From contig WQYW01000009.1 of NCBI GenBank assembly GCA_009781045.1, positions 1 through 58,916 on the forward strand: 58,916 nucleotides of DNA, written 5' to 3'. The position numbers were made by a program, and so were the translations under genes. The notes beneath the pieces were generated by a model. The model was not told the DNA's origin, ran no database searches, and saw nothing but the letters and a program-made list of their open reading frames with translations. The DNA is from Alphaproteobacteria bacterium. GTDB lineage: Bacteria; Pseudomonadota; Alphaproteobacteria; Rhizobiales; Xanthobacteraceae. Of the stretch, positions 1 through 9,994 are shown piece after piece; positions within the stretch are counted from its first letter, which is position 1, and each line of letters opens with the position of its first letter.

Positions 1-848
1 AATCCGCTGATGACATCGCGGGTGTCAGTGGAGTCCTGGAGGCGGCTGGCGGAACGGAGAACCCCTGAAGCGCTGCGCCAGGAACCGCCGCGAAGCACTC
101 GAGTCCTGCAATCCCCGGATGTCCAGACCGATCCATCTGTTGGCGCGCCACGGTAGGTGTCGTGCCAGCAATCCTCCACCCACTCCCAGACATTGCCGTG
201 AACCTGGTAGAGACCGAACGGGTTGGCCTCAAAGGAGTCAACCGCCAATGTCGTCCTCCTGAATTCTCCCGAAATTTCACCAACATTGACATTATACCCG
301 TCGAAGTTGGCCTGGCTGGATAAAACGCAGGACCCCCACCAGAAAGCTTTGCTCGTCCCCGCCCGCGTTACATATTCACGCTCGGCCTCGCTTAGCAGAC
401 GATAATCATTTCCGGTCTTCTTCGCCAGCCACGCCACATAGGCTTTCGCATCATTCCACGACACATAGATCGTCGGCCGCCGACCACGACCCCAGCTTGC
501 ATCCTCCGGCCGGTACCCGCCGCAGCCGCCATCGGCAACGCAGGCATCCCACTCGTCAAAGGTCACGGCAAAGCGACCAACCGCAAAGGGGCGCCGGATG
601 GTCACGACATGCTGGGGGCCTTCATCGTCGTAGCGGTCTTTCTCGCTCTCCGGCGAGCCCATGGTAAACGATCCCGCTGGCACCACGACCATCTCCGGGC
701 AGCCCTGGTCGCACTCCTGGAACAGATCCTTGGGCTTGAGAGCGCGTTCCGCCTCCGCCGAGAGCGGAACACGGGTCTCAGAATGCGCAACGCTGGTCCC
801 GAGAACAAGCAAGAGTGCTGCGGTCACCAGAATAACGTCGGATTGCAT
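1..848 (-). CDS. Formylglycine-generating-enzyme (FGE-sulfatase/SUMF1) family protein, 3' end outside the window
   Basis: The frame is open from an ATG at 848 to the window edge, giving 282 residues without a stop. The start has an AGGGA ribosome-binding site 6-8 bases upstream. Residues 1-22 form a signal peptide. The SUMF1 hallmarks follow in order: VVVPAGSFTMGS near residue 60, P-x-H-x-V-x-I about 20 residues later, the VSWNDAKAYVAWL helix, RLLSEAERE, the NPFGLYQVHGNVWEWVEDCW block and RVLRGGSW. True FGEs oxidise a sulfatase cysteine; many bacterial exported relatives have other or unknown roles, including serine/threonine-kinase-linked and cofactor functions. No sulfatase gene is visible here, so the exact role is open. 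The family assignment is secure. The C-terminus, where FGE catalytic cysteines would lie, is not in the window. Confidence 0.88.
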   Translation of the reverse strand, partial: MQSDVILVTAALLLVLGTSVAHSETRVPLSAEAERALKPKDLFQECDQGCPEMVVVPAGSFTMGSPESEKDRYDDEGPQHVVTIRRPFAVGRFAVTFDEWDACVADGGCGGYRPEDASWGRGRRPTIYVSWNDAKAYVAWLAKKTGNDYRLLSEAEREYVTRAGTSKAFWWGSCVLSSQANFDGYNVNVGEISGEFRRTTLAVDSFEANPFGLYQVHGNVWEWVEDCWHDTYRGAPTDGSVWTSGDCRTRVLRGGSWRSASGVLRSASRLQDSTDTRDVISG

Positions 849-1570
849 CGGTTCCCTCCGATTTCCAGTTTTGACTCAAACCCGTGAGTTGGAAGCGACA
901 CGGAGCCGTGAGTCATTGTTTCGATACCAGATTTCGCCACCGCTCTGTCCACCCAATGGGCCCAATGGGTGATGATCCGCATCTGGCATGAACAACCGCA
1001 ACGCGCTGTGAATTCGAGAGCTTCCCTGTCCAACTGGCTTGCCAACTGCCGCTATAAGGCTTAAGAATACCACGCCTTGGAACACGCCAGCAATTCCAAT
1101 TGTCCTGATCTCGCAGTCTGTGCTCTTTCAGGGACTGCGTCACAGTGTGAGACGACACGATAGTTGATGCGCTCAAGGACAACATAAATGATGCTGCACG
1201 TTTCCGGTGCTGGGTTCGGAGGCATCCAACGACCGCGCATGCTGTCTGCAGTTGCGGAACATAGACGTTGAGATCCATCCGGTCGATATCCTCCAGCTCC
1301 AGCTCCAGCGTGACGTGACTGCTCAAAACATCCGCCAAAGATCGTGCTATTGGTCATGACTGGCTCCGGTCAACCACGGGTTCTGATACCCAACGACCCC
1401 TTGAAGGTCTCACAGAGGGGCTTGTCCCTATAGGCTCGACTGGAGTCTACCTCATTCTTCCAAGAGGACCTGATCCATAAACCTGTAGTGTTGTCTCGAA
1501 TAGAACTCCATACCACTTGTCGGTCTGAGGCGGAGCTTCGTTAGCATGGCCAATCGCTCATGCATGTGTC
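849..1570. other. Intergenic stretch without a recognisable gene
   Basis: Short overlapping frames exist on both strands, but none has a convincing start, codon pattern or family motif. A short repeat (CCCAATGGG twice in tandem, flanked by CACCC/GGGTG) lies near 950-972 and could fold, with no T-run after it. Nothing else is supported. Confidence 0.5.
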
Positions 1571-2101
1571 CTACCGCTTGCACGGCACATTGCCCACGTG
1601 ATGCCAAGTCGTTTCGAATGCCAACCCGGCCTCACTCAAAGCCAGCGAATTCCACTTTTTGTAGAAACTGAAACTGGCCCCGCGCAGCCGCATCCGCCTT
1701 GGACGCTCACGGTCATCCGGATCCATGAGCACAAATCCGACGTAATAGGGCTCAGGCAACCCCTTCATTCTCATCACATACAATCTGTCGCGTTGCTCGT
1801 TGAGCATCCTGTTGTAGGGCATTATGGCATTCTTCCCGCACTTCCCGTCAATGACCGGAAGCGCGCACAACTTCTCTCCGCAGTCACGGATATAGAGCTG
1901 AGCCCCAAGCTCAAGCGTGATCCTGTTGTTGTCCATTTCGTCCACCGAAACGAGCTGCCAGGTCCCCACAAGTTGTTCCCGTTCCGCTTTGTCTTCACAA
2001 TAATCTCCATGGCACTGCGCCGCCTTGGCAGCATTGCTGAGGAGCGACAAAGCCAGCAGTAATATCCCCCACACGCCAACCCTTGACGCACTGCTACGCA
2101 T
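1571..2101 (-). CDS. Small secreted protein of unknown function
   Basis: This 176-residue protein has a clear N-terminal signal peptide: a basic start, a hydrophobic run GILLLALSLLSNA, and an AKA-A cleavage site near residue 28. The mature part holds about six cysteines and the phrase LVGTWQLVSVDE, which recalls the start of lipocalin-like or DUF2147-type barrels, but I cannot assign a family. The ATG at 2101 sits directly behind the stop of the DUF5675-like gene (2103), so the two are probably co-transcribed. A periplasmic protein immediately downstream of a peptidoglycan-hydrolase-like gene could be its immunity partner, which is inference from layout only. Confidence 0.65.
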   Translation of the reverse strand: MRSSASRVGVWGILLLALSLLSNAAKAAQCHGDYCEDKAEREQLVGTWQLVSVDEMDNNRITLELGAQLYIRDCGEKLCALPVIDGKCGKNAIMPYNRMLNEQRDRLYVMRMKGLPEPYYVGFVLMDPDDRERPRRMRLRGASFSFYKKWNSLALSEAGLAFETTWHHVGNVPCKR

Positions 2102-2102
2102 G

Positions 2103-2690
2103 CTATTTCCACTCGTTGGTGATGACCAGTTTCACACAATCAAGCTGATCAGGTTTCAGCATGCCGCCCGCCGGAATGTGTTCGAGCTGATGTATAAGTG
2201 CGATTAACCCTCTCATTGTGCGCTGGCTGTCATCCAGACTGCGGGTCGGCGTCTGGCCCTCGTACATGAGCCCGTTGTTGGGAAAGTACCTGGGTGATGG
2301 GATGGTTGAGATGCCCAAATCTTCGGTGCCGAGCAGAATGCAGCCTTCCGTCCATGACTGGTCCATGCCCGTATGGATGTCGATAGCCCTCTTCTCGACC
2401 CACCCCGTTCCCGTCTGGGAACGAACGGCGAGCGACAGCCGAGGCGTCTGGTGGATGGTTGTGGGATTCTCAACCGCATGATAGGTTGAATGAATCTGCC
2501 CGCGAATCTAGGTGGACACCCAGTGAGTCCCTGCCGGTATCAGTCGTTTAGAACCCTCTACTGTGGATTCCGGTCCTCCTATTTCAATCGTAGTCCCTTT
2601 CATCTTCAGCTCAATCAACCTGCCATCCTTCCAGATTTCAACAACGAAAACTCCGGAGGTGCTTCCCCAATTGCCCCCGGGCGGCGGCAT
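2103..2690 (-). pseudogene. DUF5675-like (L,D-transpeptidase-like) gene interrupted by an in-frame amber codon
   Basis: Two open stretches lie in the same reading frame, separated only by a TAG at 2508-2510. The first (2690-2511) contains KRLIPAGTHWV, matching the TAIPAGxY block of DUF5675. The second contains the IDIHTG...TEGCILLG block, matching the family's I-H-x-GN...T-x-GCI-x-x-G signature with its conserved His and Cys. Reading through the stop gives a protein of about 195 residues, a normal length for such a domain. The upstream ATG at 2690 has only a weak ribosome-binding site. It could be a true pseudogene, a sequencing error at one base, or a translated-through gene. The secreted protein at 1571-2101 follows immediately. 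Confidence 0.55.
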
Positions 2691-2976
2691 TTTTGCTGAC
2701 GGAAGTCAATAGCAAGTATGTCTCACTTTGCGTCCAATTTGTGGCAATATGGCGACAACTCTCACTCCCGCCACATTTGAGCCTCTTTCGCGATTCAGGT
2801 GGCTCATAGATTGAACGAACTCGCTTCCGCCGCCGCAAGCGGCGCGTCAGCGAAGATGCGCTGGCATCAGGTGCTCGCCTGTGGTCAGGAGCCAGGACCG
2901 TGGTCTTGTCGCCTGCCATCACGGCATGAACCCACCCGGTTCTGATTAACGTTCGGTCGGGTGCCGAATTGTTTCG

Positions 2977-3385
2977 ATGTCAGAGATAAAGGCGATCGGG
3001 TTTCTCCAGGCGGACACCGAAATGCGGATCGGGGTGGTGCTGACGCCCTGGTTCATGAATCTGGTGCGGCTGCCGATCGAGCCCGTCGTTTTTGACGCCG
3101 CCGCACTGGGAAATGCGGCCATGGTTGAGCTGCCGGCCGGACAGCGCAAATTCATCACCAATGGCGATGAGCGTCGGCCTCGATGGTGCCCATTCGCTGC
3201 ATTCCCCGGTGCTGGGTTTCTGCACTCAGGAACATGCCCGCGCCGAGGCCTGGCGCCAGCTTGGGAGTCTGCTGTCGCCGCCGCCGGAGGAAATCCCCGG
3301 AACGGCGGCATCCGCGCAGGCGGCAAAAAACGCCGATGGACCGCCGTGCGCTGATCTTCGGATGGCCGCGAGAGCCGTTGTGAAC
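2977..3385 (+). pseudogene. Frameshifted remnant of a HybE/HupJ-type [NiFe]-hydrogenase assembly chaperone
   Basis: Frame 1 from the ATG at 2977 reads IGVVLTPWFMNLVRLP and then VELPAGQRKF, the strongest conserved blocks of the HybE family (xGVxxTPWFMNLxxLP; LPaGxxxF). At about 3165-3175 the homology moves to the next frame with LHSPVLGFCTQEHARAEAWRQL, the expected (C)SLxSPxxxF...A block. It moves again near 3340 to MDRRALIFG, resembling the C-terminal RRxLLxG. So the gene carries two frame changes. HybE-type proteins help process or quality-check the hydrogenase large subunit before Tat export. No other hydrogenase genes are in the window, so this is a stranded relic. The N-terminus of the family is also missing. 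Confidence 0.7.
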
Positions 3386-3598
3386 GGGTGCCGATTTCAC
3401 GCTACGAGCGGATCCTTTTATTTCAGGAGCGCGAACCGCCGGAGCATGGCCCGGTCGTTGCGGGAAAGGCTTCTCCCTTCGCGTCGTTTGCCGCCTTTTG
3501 TCCCGATTTTTGCGAAAGCGAGGCACTGTTCGCGCGCGCCCCTGGTTTAACGCCCCCGATCTGAAGGCGGCTGGCCGCGGAGTGCGAGGTGTGTTTAG

Positions 3599-3637
3599 AA
3601 AAAAGATGAACCAGCCCGGCTCAAGTGCTGGGCTGGT
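3599..3637 (-). terminator. Rho-independent terminator for the Omp25-like gene
   Basis: ACCAGCCC (3610-3617) pairs perfectly with GGGCTGGT (3630-3637), with further G/C pairing inside. On the minus strand the hairpin is followed by TTCATC and six Ts (3599-3604). It lies 34 bases after the stop of the minus-strand gene ending at 3671. Confidence 0.85.
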
Positions 3638-3670
3638 CCATTTCCGCGGATTGTGAGCCTTTCAGGGGGG

Positions 3671-4381
3671 TCAGTGCCACAGGGCGGAATTGAAGCGGTA
3701 ATTGATACCGAGTTTCACCGTGTTGTCATCGGTTGAAAATTTCCCGAGTTCCGGCGTCTGCAATATCGTTCTTCCGAAGCTGAAATACTGATATTCGATT
3801 TTTGCCGACCAGTTCGGTGCCACCAGGAATTCGAGTCCGGTGCCGACGGTAAAACCGTTGCTGTGGTCGCCGCTCGATGTGAACGCAACCGGGACACCGG
3901 CATCGGTGACGCCGTCTTTGTTGCTGGCAAACGCATAGCCGCCCTTGGCGTAGACCATGCCGGGACCCCAGACATAGCCGAGGCGGCCGGTCAGGGAACC
4001 GAGACCGGATTGCCTGTTGCTATAGGTGTAATTGCCGGGCTCGGGAAAGTCGGCCCCGAGGTGGCCGTCCACCCAGCTGTACTGACCTTCGATGCCGACC
4101 AGCCAGTTCGGCGCAAACTGGTAATCCGCGCCTGCCTGCAGGCCGCCGAGAAAGCGACCCTGGGAGATATTGCGAATTATCGCGGAGTCGAAATTATTAT
4201 TGCCCGAAAAGGCGCCGCCGAGATGGCCGCCGATATAGAAGGCGTTCCAGTCGTAGACGGGGGAGGCATAGTCGGGCCCCCGCGGTGGCGGCGAGGCACG
4301 GTAGGCGAGATCGGCGCTCCTCGCCGGAAAAGAGGCGGAAATGACACACAGCACCGCCGCGATGAGCATGGCATTTCTCAT
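3671..4381 (-). CDS. Omp25/Omp31-type outer-membrane beta-barrel protein
   Basis: The 236-residue product starts with a signal peptide (AVLCVISASFPARSA, cleavage near residue 22) followed by the DLAYRA...PVYDWNAFYIGGHLGGAF opening typical of alphaproteobacterial Omp25/Omp31/RopB porin-like proteins. The rest alternates short aromatic-rich strands (GGLQAGADYQFAPNWLVGIEGQYSW; LTGRLGYVWGPGMVYAKGGYAF) and ends KLGINYRF....LWH, the usual closing beta-strand of an eight-stranded barrel. Such proteins sit in the outer membrane, contributing to envelope stability and host or surface interaction. The gene is monocistronic, with its own terminator downstream. Family assignment is firm; the specific role is not known. 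Confidence 0.9.
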   Translation of the reverse strand: MRNAMLIAAVLCVISASFPARSADLAYRASPPPRGPDYASPVYDWNAFYIGGHLGGAFSGNNNFDSAIIRNISQGRFLGGLQAGADYQFAPNWLVGIEGQYSWVDGHLGADFPEPGNYTYSNRQSGLGSLTGRLGYVWGPGMVYAKGGYAFASNKDGVTDAGVPVAFTSSGDHSNGFTVGTGLEFLVAPNWSAKIEYQYFSFGRTILQTPELGKFSTDDNTVKLGINYRFNSALWH

Positions 4382-4463
4382 AGCAGATCTCCGAAAACTT
4401 CAACGGACAGGAACGGATTGCGGCGACGCAGCGAAACTGCAAGGAGGAGGGGAAGCGGAAGGA

Positions 4464-4487
4464 GGGGTACCGGGAACCCGGCACCCC
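4464..4487 (-). terminator. Terminator-like hairpin after the glycine-rich autotransporter
   Basis: GGGGTACCGGG (4464-4474) faces CCCGGCACCCC (4477-4487) with a two-base loop and one mismatch. On the minus strand it lies 16 bases past the autotransporter stop codon and is followed by TCCTTCC rather than a clean T-run. Confidence 0.5.
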
Positions 4488-4503
4488 TTCTTCGTTTCAC
4501 CTC

Positions 4504-7476
4504 CTACCATCCAAGTTTGACGCCGGCCTTGCCGCCCCAGCTGTAACCATCGCCATCGGCGACCACGAGGTTGTATTCGGCGGCACCGAACACCGTGACA
4601 TTGCGTGCGACCTCTCCGGAAATCCCAAGCCCGAACTGCATCCAGGTGCCGCCGAGAGAGGTGTTGAACGCGGTGGGTTCGGTGCCCTGCAGCGTCCGGA
4701 AAGTTGTGGTGCCATCCGAGCCGAACTGGTGCCAGACATTGGTGATGCCCCAGACCTTGAGCGGGGTACCATCCGCAGTCTGCCAGCTCTGCGTCAGCTT
4801 GCCGCCGATACGGCCATAGATGTTGTCGGAATCGCCGAACTGGATCAGACCATACTGATCGGCTCCGCCACTCATGCTGATATGCTGGAAGATCAGCTGG
4901 GCCTGGGGATCGAGCACGAGGCCCCGGGCCAGGGCAATCGGGTAACCGGCCATCAGAGAGGCAGCGATACCCCAGCCATGAGTCCTGAACAGCTGCCCAC
5001 CGGGGTTGCCGGCAATAAACGAGTCGCCAACCGACTGAGCGCGGACATTCTCATACCAGGTGCTCTGCAGCACCGCGTCGGTATACCAGCCGCTCTGGAA
5101 GCGATGGGTCCAGTAGCCGCCGAGCGAATAGCCGTCGAAGGACACCGTGCCGGCCTTGCCGCCATAAACCAGCTGCGACGTGCTGTTGACGCGCCCGGCA
5201 CCGACATAGACGCCGGCGATGTCGGCCTTGTCATGATTGATGTCGATGCCGGCCTGCACGGCTGCAAGGTCATAATCATAGGAGGGGCCATGGTTCATGA
5301 AGCTGTTGTAGCGCGCCGCATAGTCCGAGCTGCGCGAGCCGATGGACCCGGTCTCGCCGACGATGCGTGCCCACAGGCGGGGTCGGATGAGGTGGTCGGC
5401 TGGATAGATGGTCCTGGCTTTGGCGCACAGCACCGGGGCCTTGCGGTACATCTTGCCGTCGTTGCCATAGCAGTAGCCGGCAGGAGCGCCGCGGTTGGCG
5501 TTGCCGTTGCCGTCCTGGTTTTCCCGGCCGGTCCAGTTGCCGTCGTAGAGATCACCGGAACCGAACCCGTCACCGAAGCCCGGTCGCGCATCGAAATTGT
5601 CGAGCATGACGAGGCCAAAGCGCGCAGCCAGGCCCGGAATCGAGGAATCGACTTCCACTTCGGGACGGTAGGGTTCGCCGGGTCGGCTGCCGCCGCCGCC
5701 AGATCGGGAGCCGCCATTGCCGCCATTGCCGCCGCTGCCGCTGTCGCCGCTGCCACCGCCGCTGCCGCCCCCGTTATCTCCGCCACCGCCACCGCCACCG
5801 CCGCTGCCGGAACCGGTGCTCTGCAGATACCAGCTGCCGTTGCCGTTCTTGGCCAGCTGGTAGTCATAGGCGCCGGCGCTGATGCGGGACCCTTGCGTGA
5901 AAGTTCCGTTGGACTCGCCCTGGACCTCGATCAGCTGGATGCCATTGCCGGTGGTCTGAGCGCCCAGGCCGCCGGCATTGGTGACACTTACATTGGTTGT
6001 GCCGTCGGTGTTGCCGGTCACCACGAGCTTGTCGGTGGCTGAATTGTCGTCGCCGAGCACGGTGTTGAAATGCAGCCAGCCGTTGTTGCCGTGGTAGTCC
6101 CCATGTACCGTGAGGATGACGCCGGGGGGGGTGTTGGTTCCCATGGTGATGGTACCACCATTGGTGACGGTGCCAACGTCAGCGCTGTAGCCGTTGAGGT
6201 CGAGGGTGCCGGCACCGGTGACGGTGATGGCCTGGGAGGCGTTGAAGACATGCCTGCCTCCGGCCTGAAGCGTGCCGCCCGAGATGGTCCAGCCGGCATT
6301 GACATCGTCCGAAATGTCGCCGGTCAGCTGCCAGGTGGAGGAGCCGGTTTTCTCCAACGCGGTGAAGTTGTAAAATTGATACTGGGCAGAGGATGTCCAT
6401 GCGTTCGCCGTTCGATCTGCGGCGGCACTCGCCGGGGCGATCTTGGAGACATCGAATATTGTGGCCCCCGGCGCTGTACCCAGGTACGTGGTGTCGCCAC
6501 CCAGAGCCAGCGTATTGACGGCACCGGCGTCGGTGGAGCCGACGACATCGCCGATGAGGATCGAACCTTGCTGGATTTCGAGACGGTTGCTGGTGCCGCC
6601 GAAATTGATCGCGTCGGCGTAGGATGTGAGCGTGCGAATAAACGGATCGGTGGTCCAGCTATAGTTACCACCTCCGCTTATGGTTCCGGAGTTGATGATG
6701 GTGCCGTTGTTTGCTTCGACACCGACGCCGCTGCTGCCGGAAAGGCCACGGTGGCCGCCGACGCCGGGTACTTCGGCAGGGTCGGCCTTGTCATTGAGAG
6801 GCAGCCCACCGTAGCCGCCAAGAGCGCCGGTGCCGCCAATGCCGCCAGTGATAATGGCGGTATTGATGAGCGTGTTGTTGGTGCCGAGGACGACGCCGAC
6901 GCCGGCACCGCCACCATCACCGCCATGACCACCGTCGCCGCCTCCGTCGAACGTGCTGAATCCGTTGCCGCCGCCACCTCCGGAACCTCCGGCACCACCG
7001 GAAATTGTTCCACCATTGGTGATCGTGATCCCGGTACCGGTGACGTTGAGGCCGACGCCACCTCCGCCACCTCCGCCACCTCCGCCGCCGTCAATTTCGT
7101 CAACGGTGGCATTGGCGCCATGCGCGCCGTCGCCGCCATTGCCACCGGAGCGACCGCCGATCATGGTGCCAGTGACATATTGAGTATTGACCGAGACCGT
7201 GGCGCCCGGCGCGCCTGCGGTTCCGCCGTCACCTCCGTTCAGGCCGTCTTCCTCGCCATTCGTGCCCGGTTGGGCGGGGCCCGCAGACGAACCGCCGACG
7301 CCGCCCGCGCCCTGCTGGAGTTCGTTTGCGCAGGCGGTATCGAAGGATGCCGCGAAAATTAACACCACGCTGAACAGAGCGGTAGTCAGAAGCAGCCTCG
7401 CAGTTCGCCGCCGCAACAGGGAGGATGCTTGGGTTCCGCCACGGATCGCTGGAAGTTTCGAAGAATGACTAAACAC
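4504..7476 (-). CDS. Glycine-rich autotransporter (type Va), outer-membrane barrel protein
   Basis: The frame is open from 7635, but a GTG at 7476 is preferred: AGGAG lies nine bases upstream and it gives a normal N-terminus, a basic stretch (RRRTARLLL) and a hydrophobic signal core ending near ACA-N. The mature start is extremely Gly-rich (GGAGGSGG, GGGGGGGGG runs), then beta-helical Thr/Asn/Gly sequence with SGGTLQAGG. A second Gly/Ser linker precedes YRPEVEVDSSIPGLAARFGL, and the last 290 or so residues form the autotransporter beta-domain, starting ARIVGETGSIGS and ending VKLGW with a terminal aromatic residue. The passenger would be displayed or released at the surface; its target is unknown. 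The C-terminal region is a paralogue of that of the giant autotransporter at 9995. Confidence 0.88.
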   Translation of the reverse strand: MFSHSSKLPAIRGGTQASSLLRRRTARLLLTTALFSVVLIFAASFDTACANELQQGAGGVGGSSAGPAQPGTNGEEDGLNGGDGGTAGAPGATVSVNTQYVTGTMIGGRSGGNGGDGAHGANATVDEIDGGGGGGGGGGGVGLNVTGTGITITNGGTISGGAGGSGGGGGNGFSTFDGGGDGGHGGDGGGAGVGVVLGTNNTLINTAIITGGIGGTGALGGYGGLPLNDKADPAEVPGVGGHRGLSGSSGVGVEANNGTIINSGTISGGGNYSWTTDPFIRTLTSYADAINFGGTSNRLEIQQGSILIGDVVGSTDAGAVNTLALGGDTTYLGTAPGATIFDVSKIAPASAAADRTANAWTSSAQYQFYNFTALEKTGSSTWQLTGDISDDVNAGWTISGGTLQAGGRHVFNASQAITVTGAGTLDLNGYSADVGTVTNGGTITMGTNTPPGVILTVHGDYHGNNGWLHFNTVLGDDNSATDKLVVTGNTDGTTNVSVTNAGGLGAQTTGNGIQLIEVQGESNGTFTQGSRISAGAYDYQLAKNGNGSWYLQSTGSGSGGGGGGGGDNGGGSGGGSGDSGSGGNGGNGGSRSGGGGSRPGEPYRPEVEVDSSIPGLAARFGLVMLDNFDARPGFGDGFGSGDLYDGNWTGRENQDGNGNANRGAPAGYCYGNDGKMYRKAPVLCAKARTIYPADHLIRPRLWARIVGETGSIGSRSSDYAARYNSFMNHGPSYDYDLAAVQAGIDINHDKADIAGVYVGAGRVNSTSQLVYGGKAGTVSFDGYSLGGYWTHRFQSGWYTDAVLQSTWYENVRAQSVGDSFIAGNPGGQLFRTHGWGIAASLMAGYPIALARGLVLDPQAQLIFQHISMSGGADQYGLIQFGDSDNIYGRIGGKLTQSWQTADGTPLKVWGITNVWHQFGSDGTTTFRTLQGTEPTAFNTSLGGTWMQFGLGISGEVARNVTVFGAAEYNLVVADGDGYSWGGKAGVKLGW

Positions 7477-9994
7477 GACACAGTACTCCTGGTACGGCGA
7501 CGGTCGAGAGCAGGCAAAATGACGCAGGACGGCTCCGGCGGCGAAAAGGGTGTGACCCTGACGCTCGCTCGCTGCATTTGACGATTTTGCTCTGTTCGAA
7601 GACCCCCGCTTCGAAGGTATGTTACAATTTAACACAAGTTGACGGTATTAGGTTACGGATTCGGTCGCCATCCTGCCAAATCAGTCGCCTTGGTAAGCAA
7701 TTCGTGAACGATGCGCCGGAGCTGTTAACTGATAGTCAGGCAGGTCCATGTTCCTCACCACGGAGCGCTCGCAGAAGTGTGCGGGCATCACCCGGCCTGC
7801 TCTGTCGGGTAGTCTGACTCTTTTGTGCATTTCAGACGGCCAGGTGTTGGGATCAGCGCCCTATGGGTTTGACCGGGCTCGCCATGACGGAGCACCGGGG
7901 TTCCGCAGCGCTTAGGAAAGGCCGGCCATGCAACGATCCGGGACGCAGAGCAGAACAGACGTCTCAGGCTGGCGCTCACGCTCTCGTCATTTTGTGGATA
8001 ATTCGAAGACAGTGCATGGATAGCGCGATGACGGATGGCGGTGGATGGGAGGCCTCCGCGCAGCAGGAAAGGCCCTGGGAACGGCTGAAGTGAGGATGAA
8101 GGGTGATCCTGCGCGTCGATGATTGCATCCGCGCCCACCGCGGGTGTTGGTCGCGATCACGGACGCTCGCTGGGGCTGGTCGGAGCTGGATTGAGGCGGC
8201 TGTCGCCCAAACTGCTTCTCCCGATCCGTTGTCCCCGGTCCTTAACCAGGCTGCGACGCCTTTCCCTCTCGGCAATCCCGGCTGTCCCCCGGCGGGATTG
8301 TCGCAGTCGGTTCCATTTCGGAGTCTGGCGGCGTGCCTCCCATCCTGCTGGCCCGCTCTCACCTCTCCTTCCTTCAGCGCATCCTTGCGATGGAGAAGAG
8401 GGAAGGCGGGGTACGGCGCGCGCCATGCGGACTCCACGCCGGCATCGTCGGGGACCAGGGTCTCGATGGCGTGTCACCCGTCCATCCGTTTTCCACGCGC
8501 GATGTATGGTTGCCGGATCCAGCGGCACCGAGATAAGTCGACATTCGACATCTTCGCTCGCGGTGAAGCCGCTTCGCCATCGGGCAAGGCGCGGAGAGAC
8601 CGGTTGAAGGCTTCCACCCGACCGGGCCCCCCTCGCAGAGGTTATGCGGCGAAGGCAGGCGCCGCTGTCGCAGGTTGGTGCTGCATGGATGTCGCGCGGG
8701 TAAGGACAAGCGCGTCGATGCCGCGGCAGGCGTGCAAGCCCGGCTGCGGCCGCAGTTGCCGGGCGGCGGCGCCGGGTCCGTGGCTTGAGCCTGTGAGGAT
8801 GGGATGACCGCGGCACGGAGTTGCGTCGAAAGACAGATCTGTTCGCTCCCGCAATCACGATCAAGGTGAACTATGCCGTTGCGGGCGACCTGAAGATCGG
8901 GACGGGCAGACAGTCGCTCCTCGTTTCCCGATCGGAACGCAGAAGATGCGCCGTTGCGCACGCGCTGGAGCGGGCACAACGGCGTCGTCGTTCTGCGGCG
9001 CGCTGGAAAACGCTGCCGCGACGCCAAATGACGGGGGAAGGCGCGGATCCGCATGCCGCCTGCCGGTCCGGGAGATGCCAGGCACGCAGCGTGCCATCTT
9101 TTCAATATGCCTTCTCCTGTGCGCGACTGGACGAAGAGGGCCATCAACGGCAGGCGCGTAAAGCTCGCCAGCCGGGATCCGAAATGGCCGAGCTTCTGTG
9201 ACAGGATCGATGAGGAGGCCAACGGCCCATGACGCCGCAGGCCGGGCGCGGCGGCGTTCAGACCAACATCTGCGGCGGCAAGGATGTTCTGCCGGCAGCC
9301 TGCGGGAGTTCCTGGCCGTTCGGGCTTTTCAGGGTGGTGCCCGGAGCGGCCGGTCAAAATGCCGTGAAACATATTCATGTCGAATTATGTCAACCACTTA
9401 GCGGTCTGGCGCGGCTCCCTGCTGCGCGCTCTGCCCCCGCTCTCGGCGCCCTCGATCCGGCAACCGGCGTCCTTAAGGTGGATGTCGCAGCATGTGGATG
9501 GCACAGCGCGGATCCACAGGGAGGCGAGTAGGATCAGCAATGCAACTTTACATTGTGTTAACCATCGCCTAATAGAAAATCCTGGCGAAAAGGTTGCGTC
9601 TGGCGCCGGCGGGGATCCCCAAAGGCGTTTGGTGTGTACCGGCGAGCCGGTGACGAACGGAGTCAATCAGGCCGCAACGCCCCTGGTACCAGGAGTTGAA
9701 GAGCCTGCTGGTTCTTGTCGAAGGTCAGGGTGTGGGGGAGATTTCCCCGGCCGCACACACTTTGCCGGAGGCAGCCGGGGAGAGCGGCGGCAGTTGCCGG
9801 AAAACCGGCAGCGGGTTCGTTCTTGCCCGGCGGTTTCAGTAACAGCGTGCGGAATCTCAAACATAACGAGGCGGCTCGTAGGGAAGACCTCCTTTGCGGG
9901 TTTGTGTTGCGTGTGAACTCTGTGGCCTGTCGGGCCGCCTCCTGGACTGGGTGCGCGTCGCGTCTTTCGCCGTGCCGCGCCATGGGGCACTGCA
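7477..9994. other. 2.5-kb gap between the divergent autotransporters with no convincing gene
   Basis: Long frames exist here (for example minus strand 9378-8374, plus strand 8103-8807), but they are Arg/Pro/Ser-rich, lack ribosome-binding sites and resemble no family, as expected for chance frames in GC-rich DNA. The one stretch with a protein-like feel is a 41-residue frame at 9107-9232 (plus; contains RRVKLASRDPKWPSF), without a ribosome-binding site. It may be a decayed gene end. The region presumably carries the promoters of both autotransporters, but no box is clear. Confidence 0.45.

Noticed and set aside
4729..7362. Two plus-strand frames of over 400 codons opposite the glycine-rich autotransporter
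   Set aside because: Their Ala/Val/Gly composition mirrors the antisense of Gly-rich coding DNA; no ribosome-binding site or motif.
8374..9378. 334-codon minus-strand frame in the gap before the giant autotransporter
   Set aside because: Pro/Arg/Ser-rich throughout, no ribosome-binding site, no recognisable domain; typical chance frame at this GC content.
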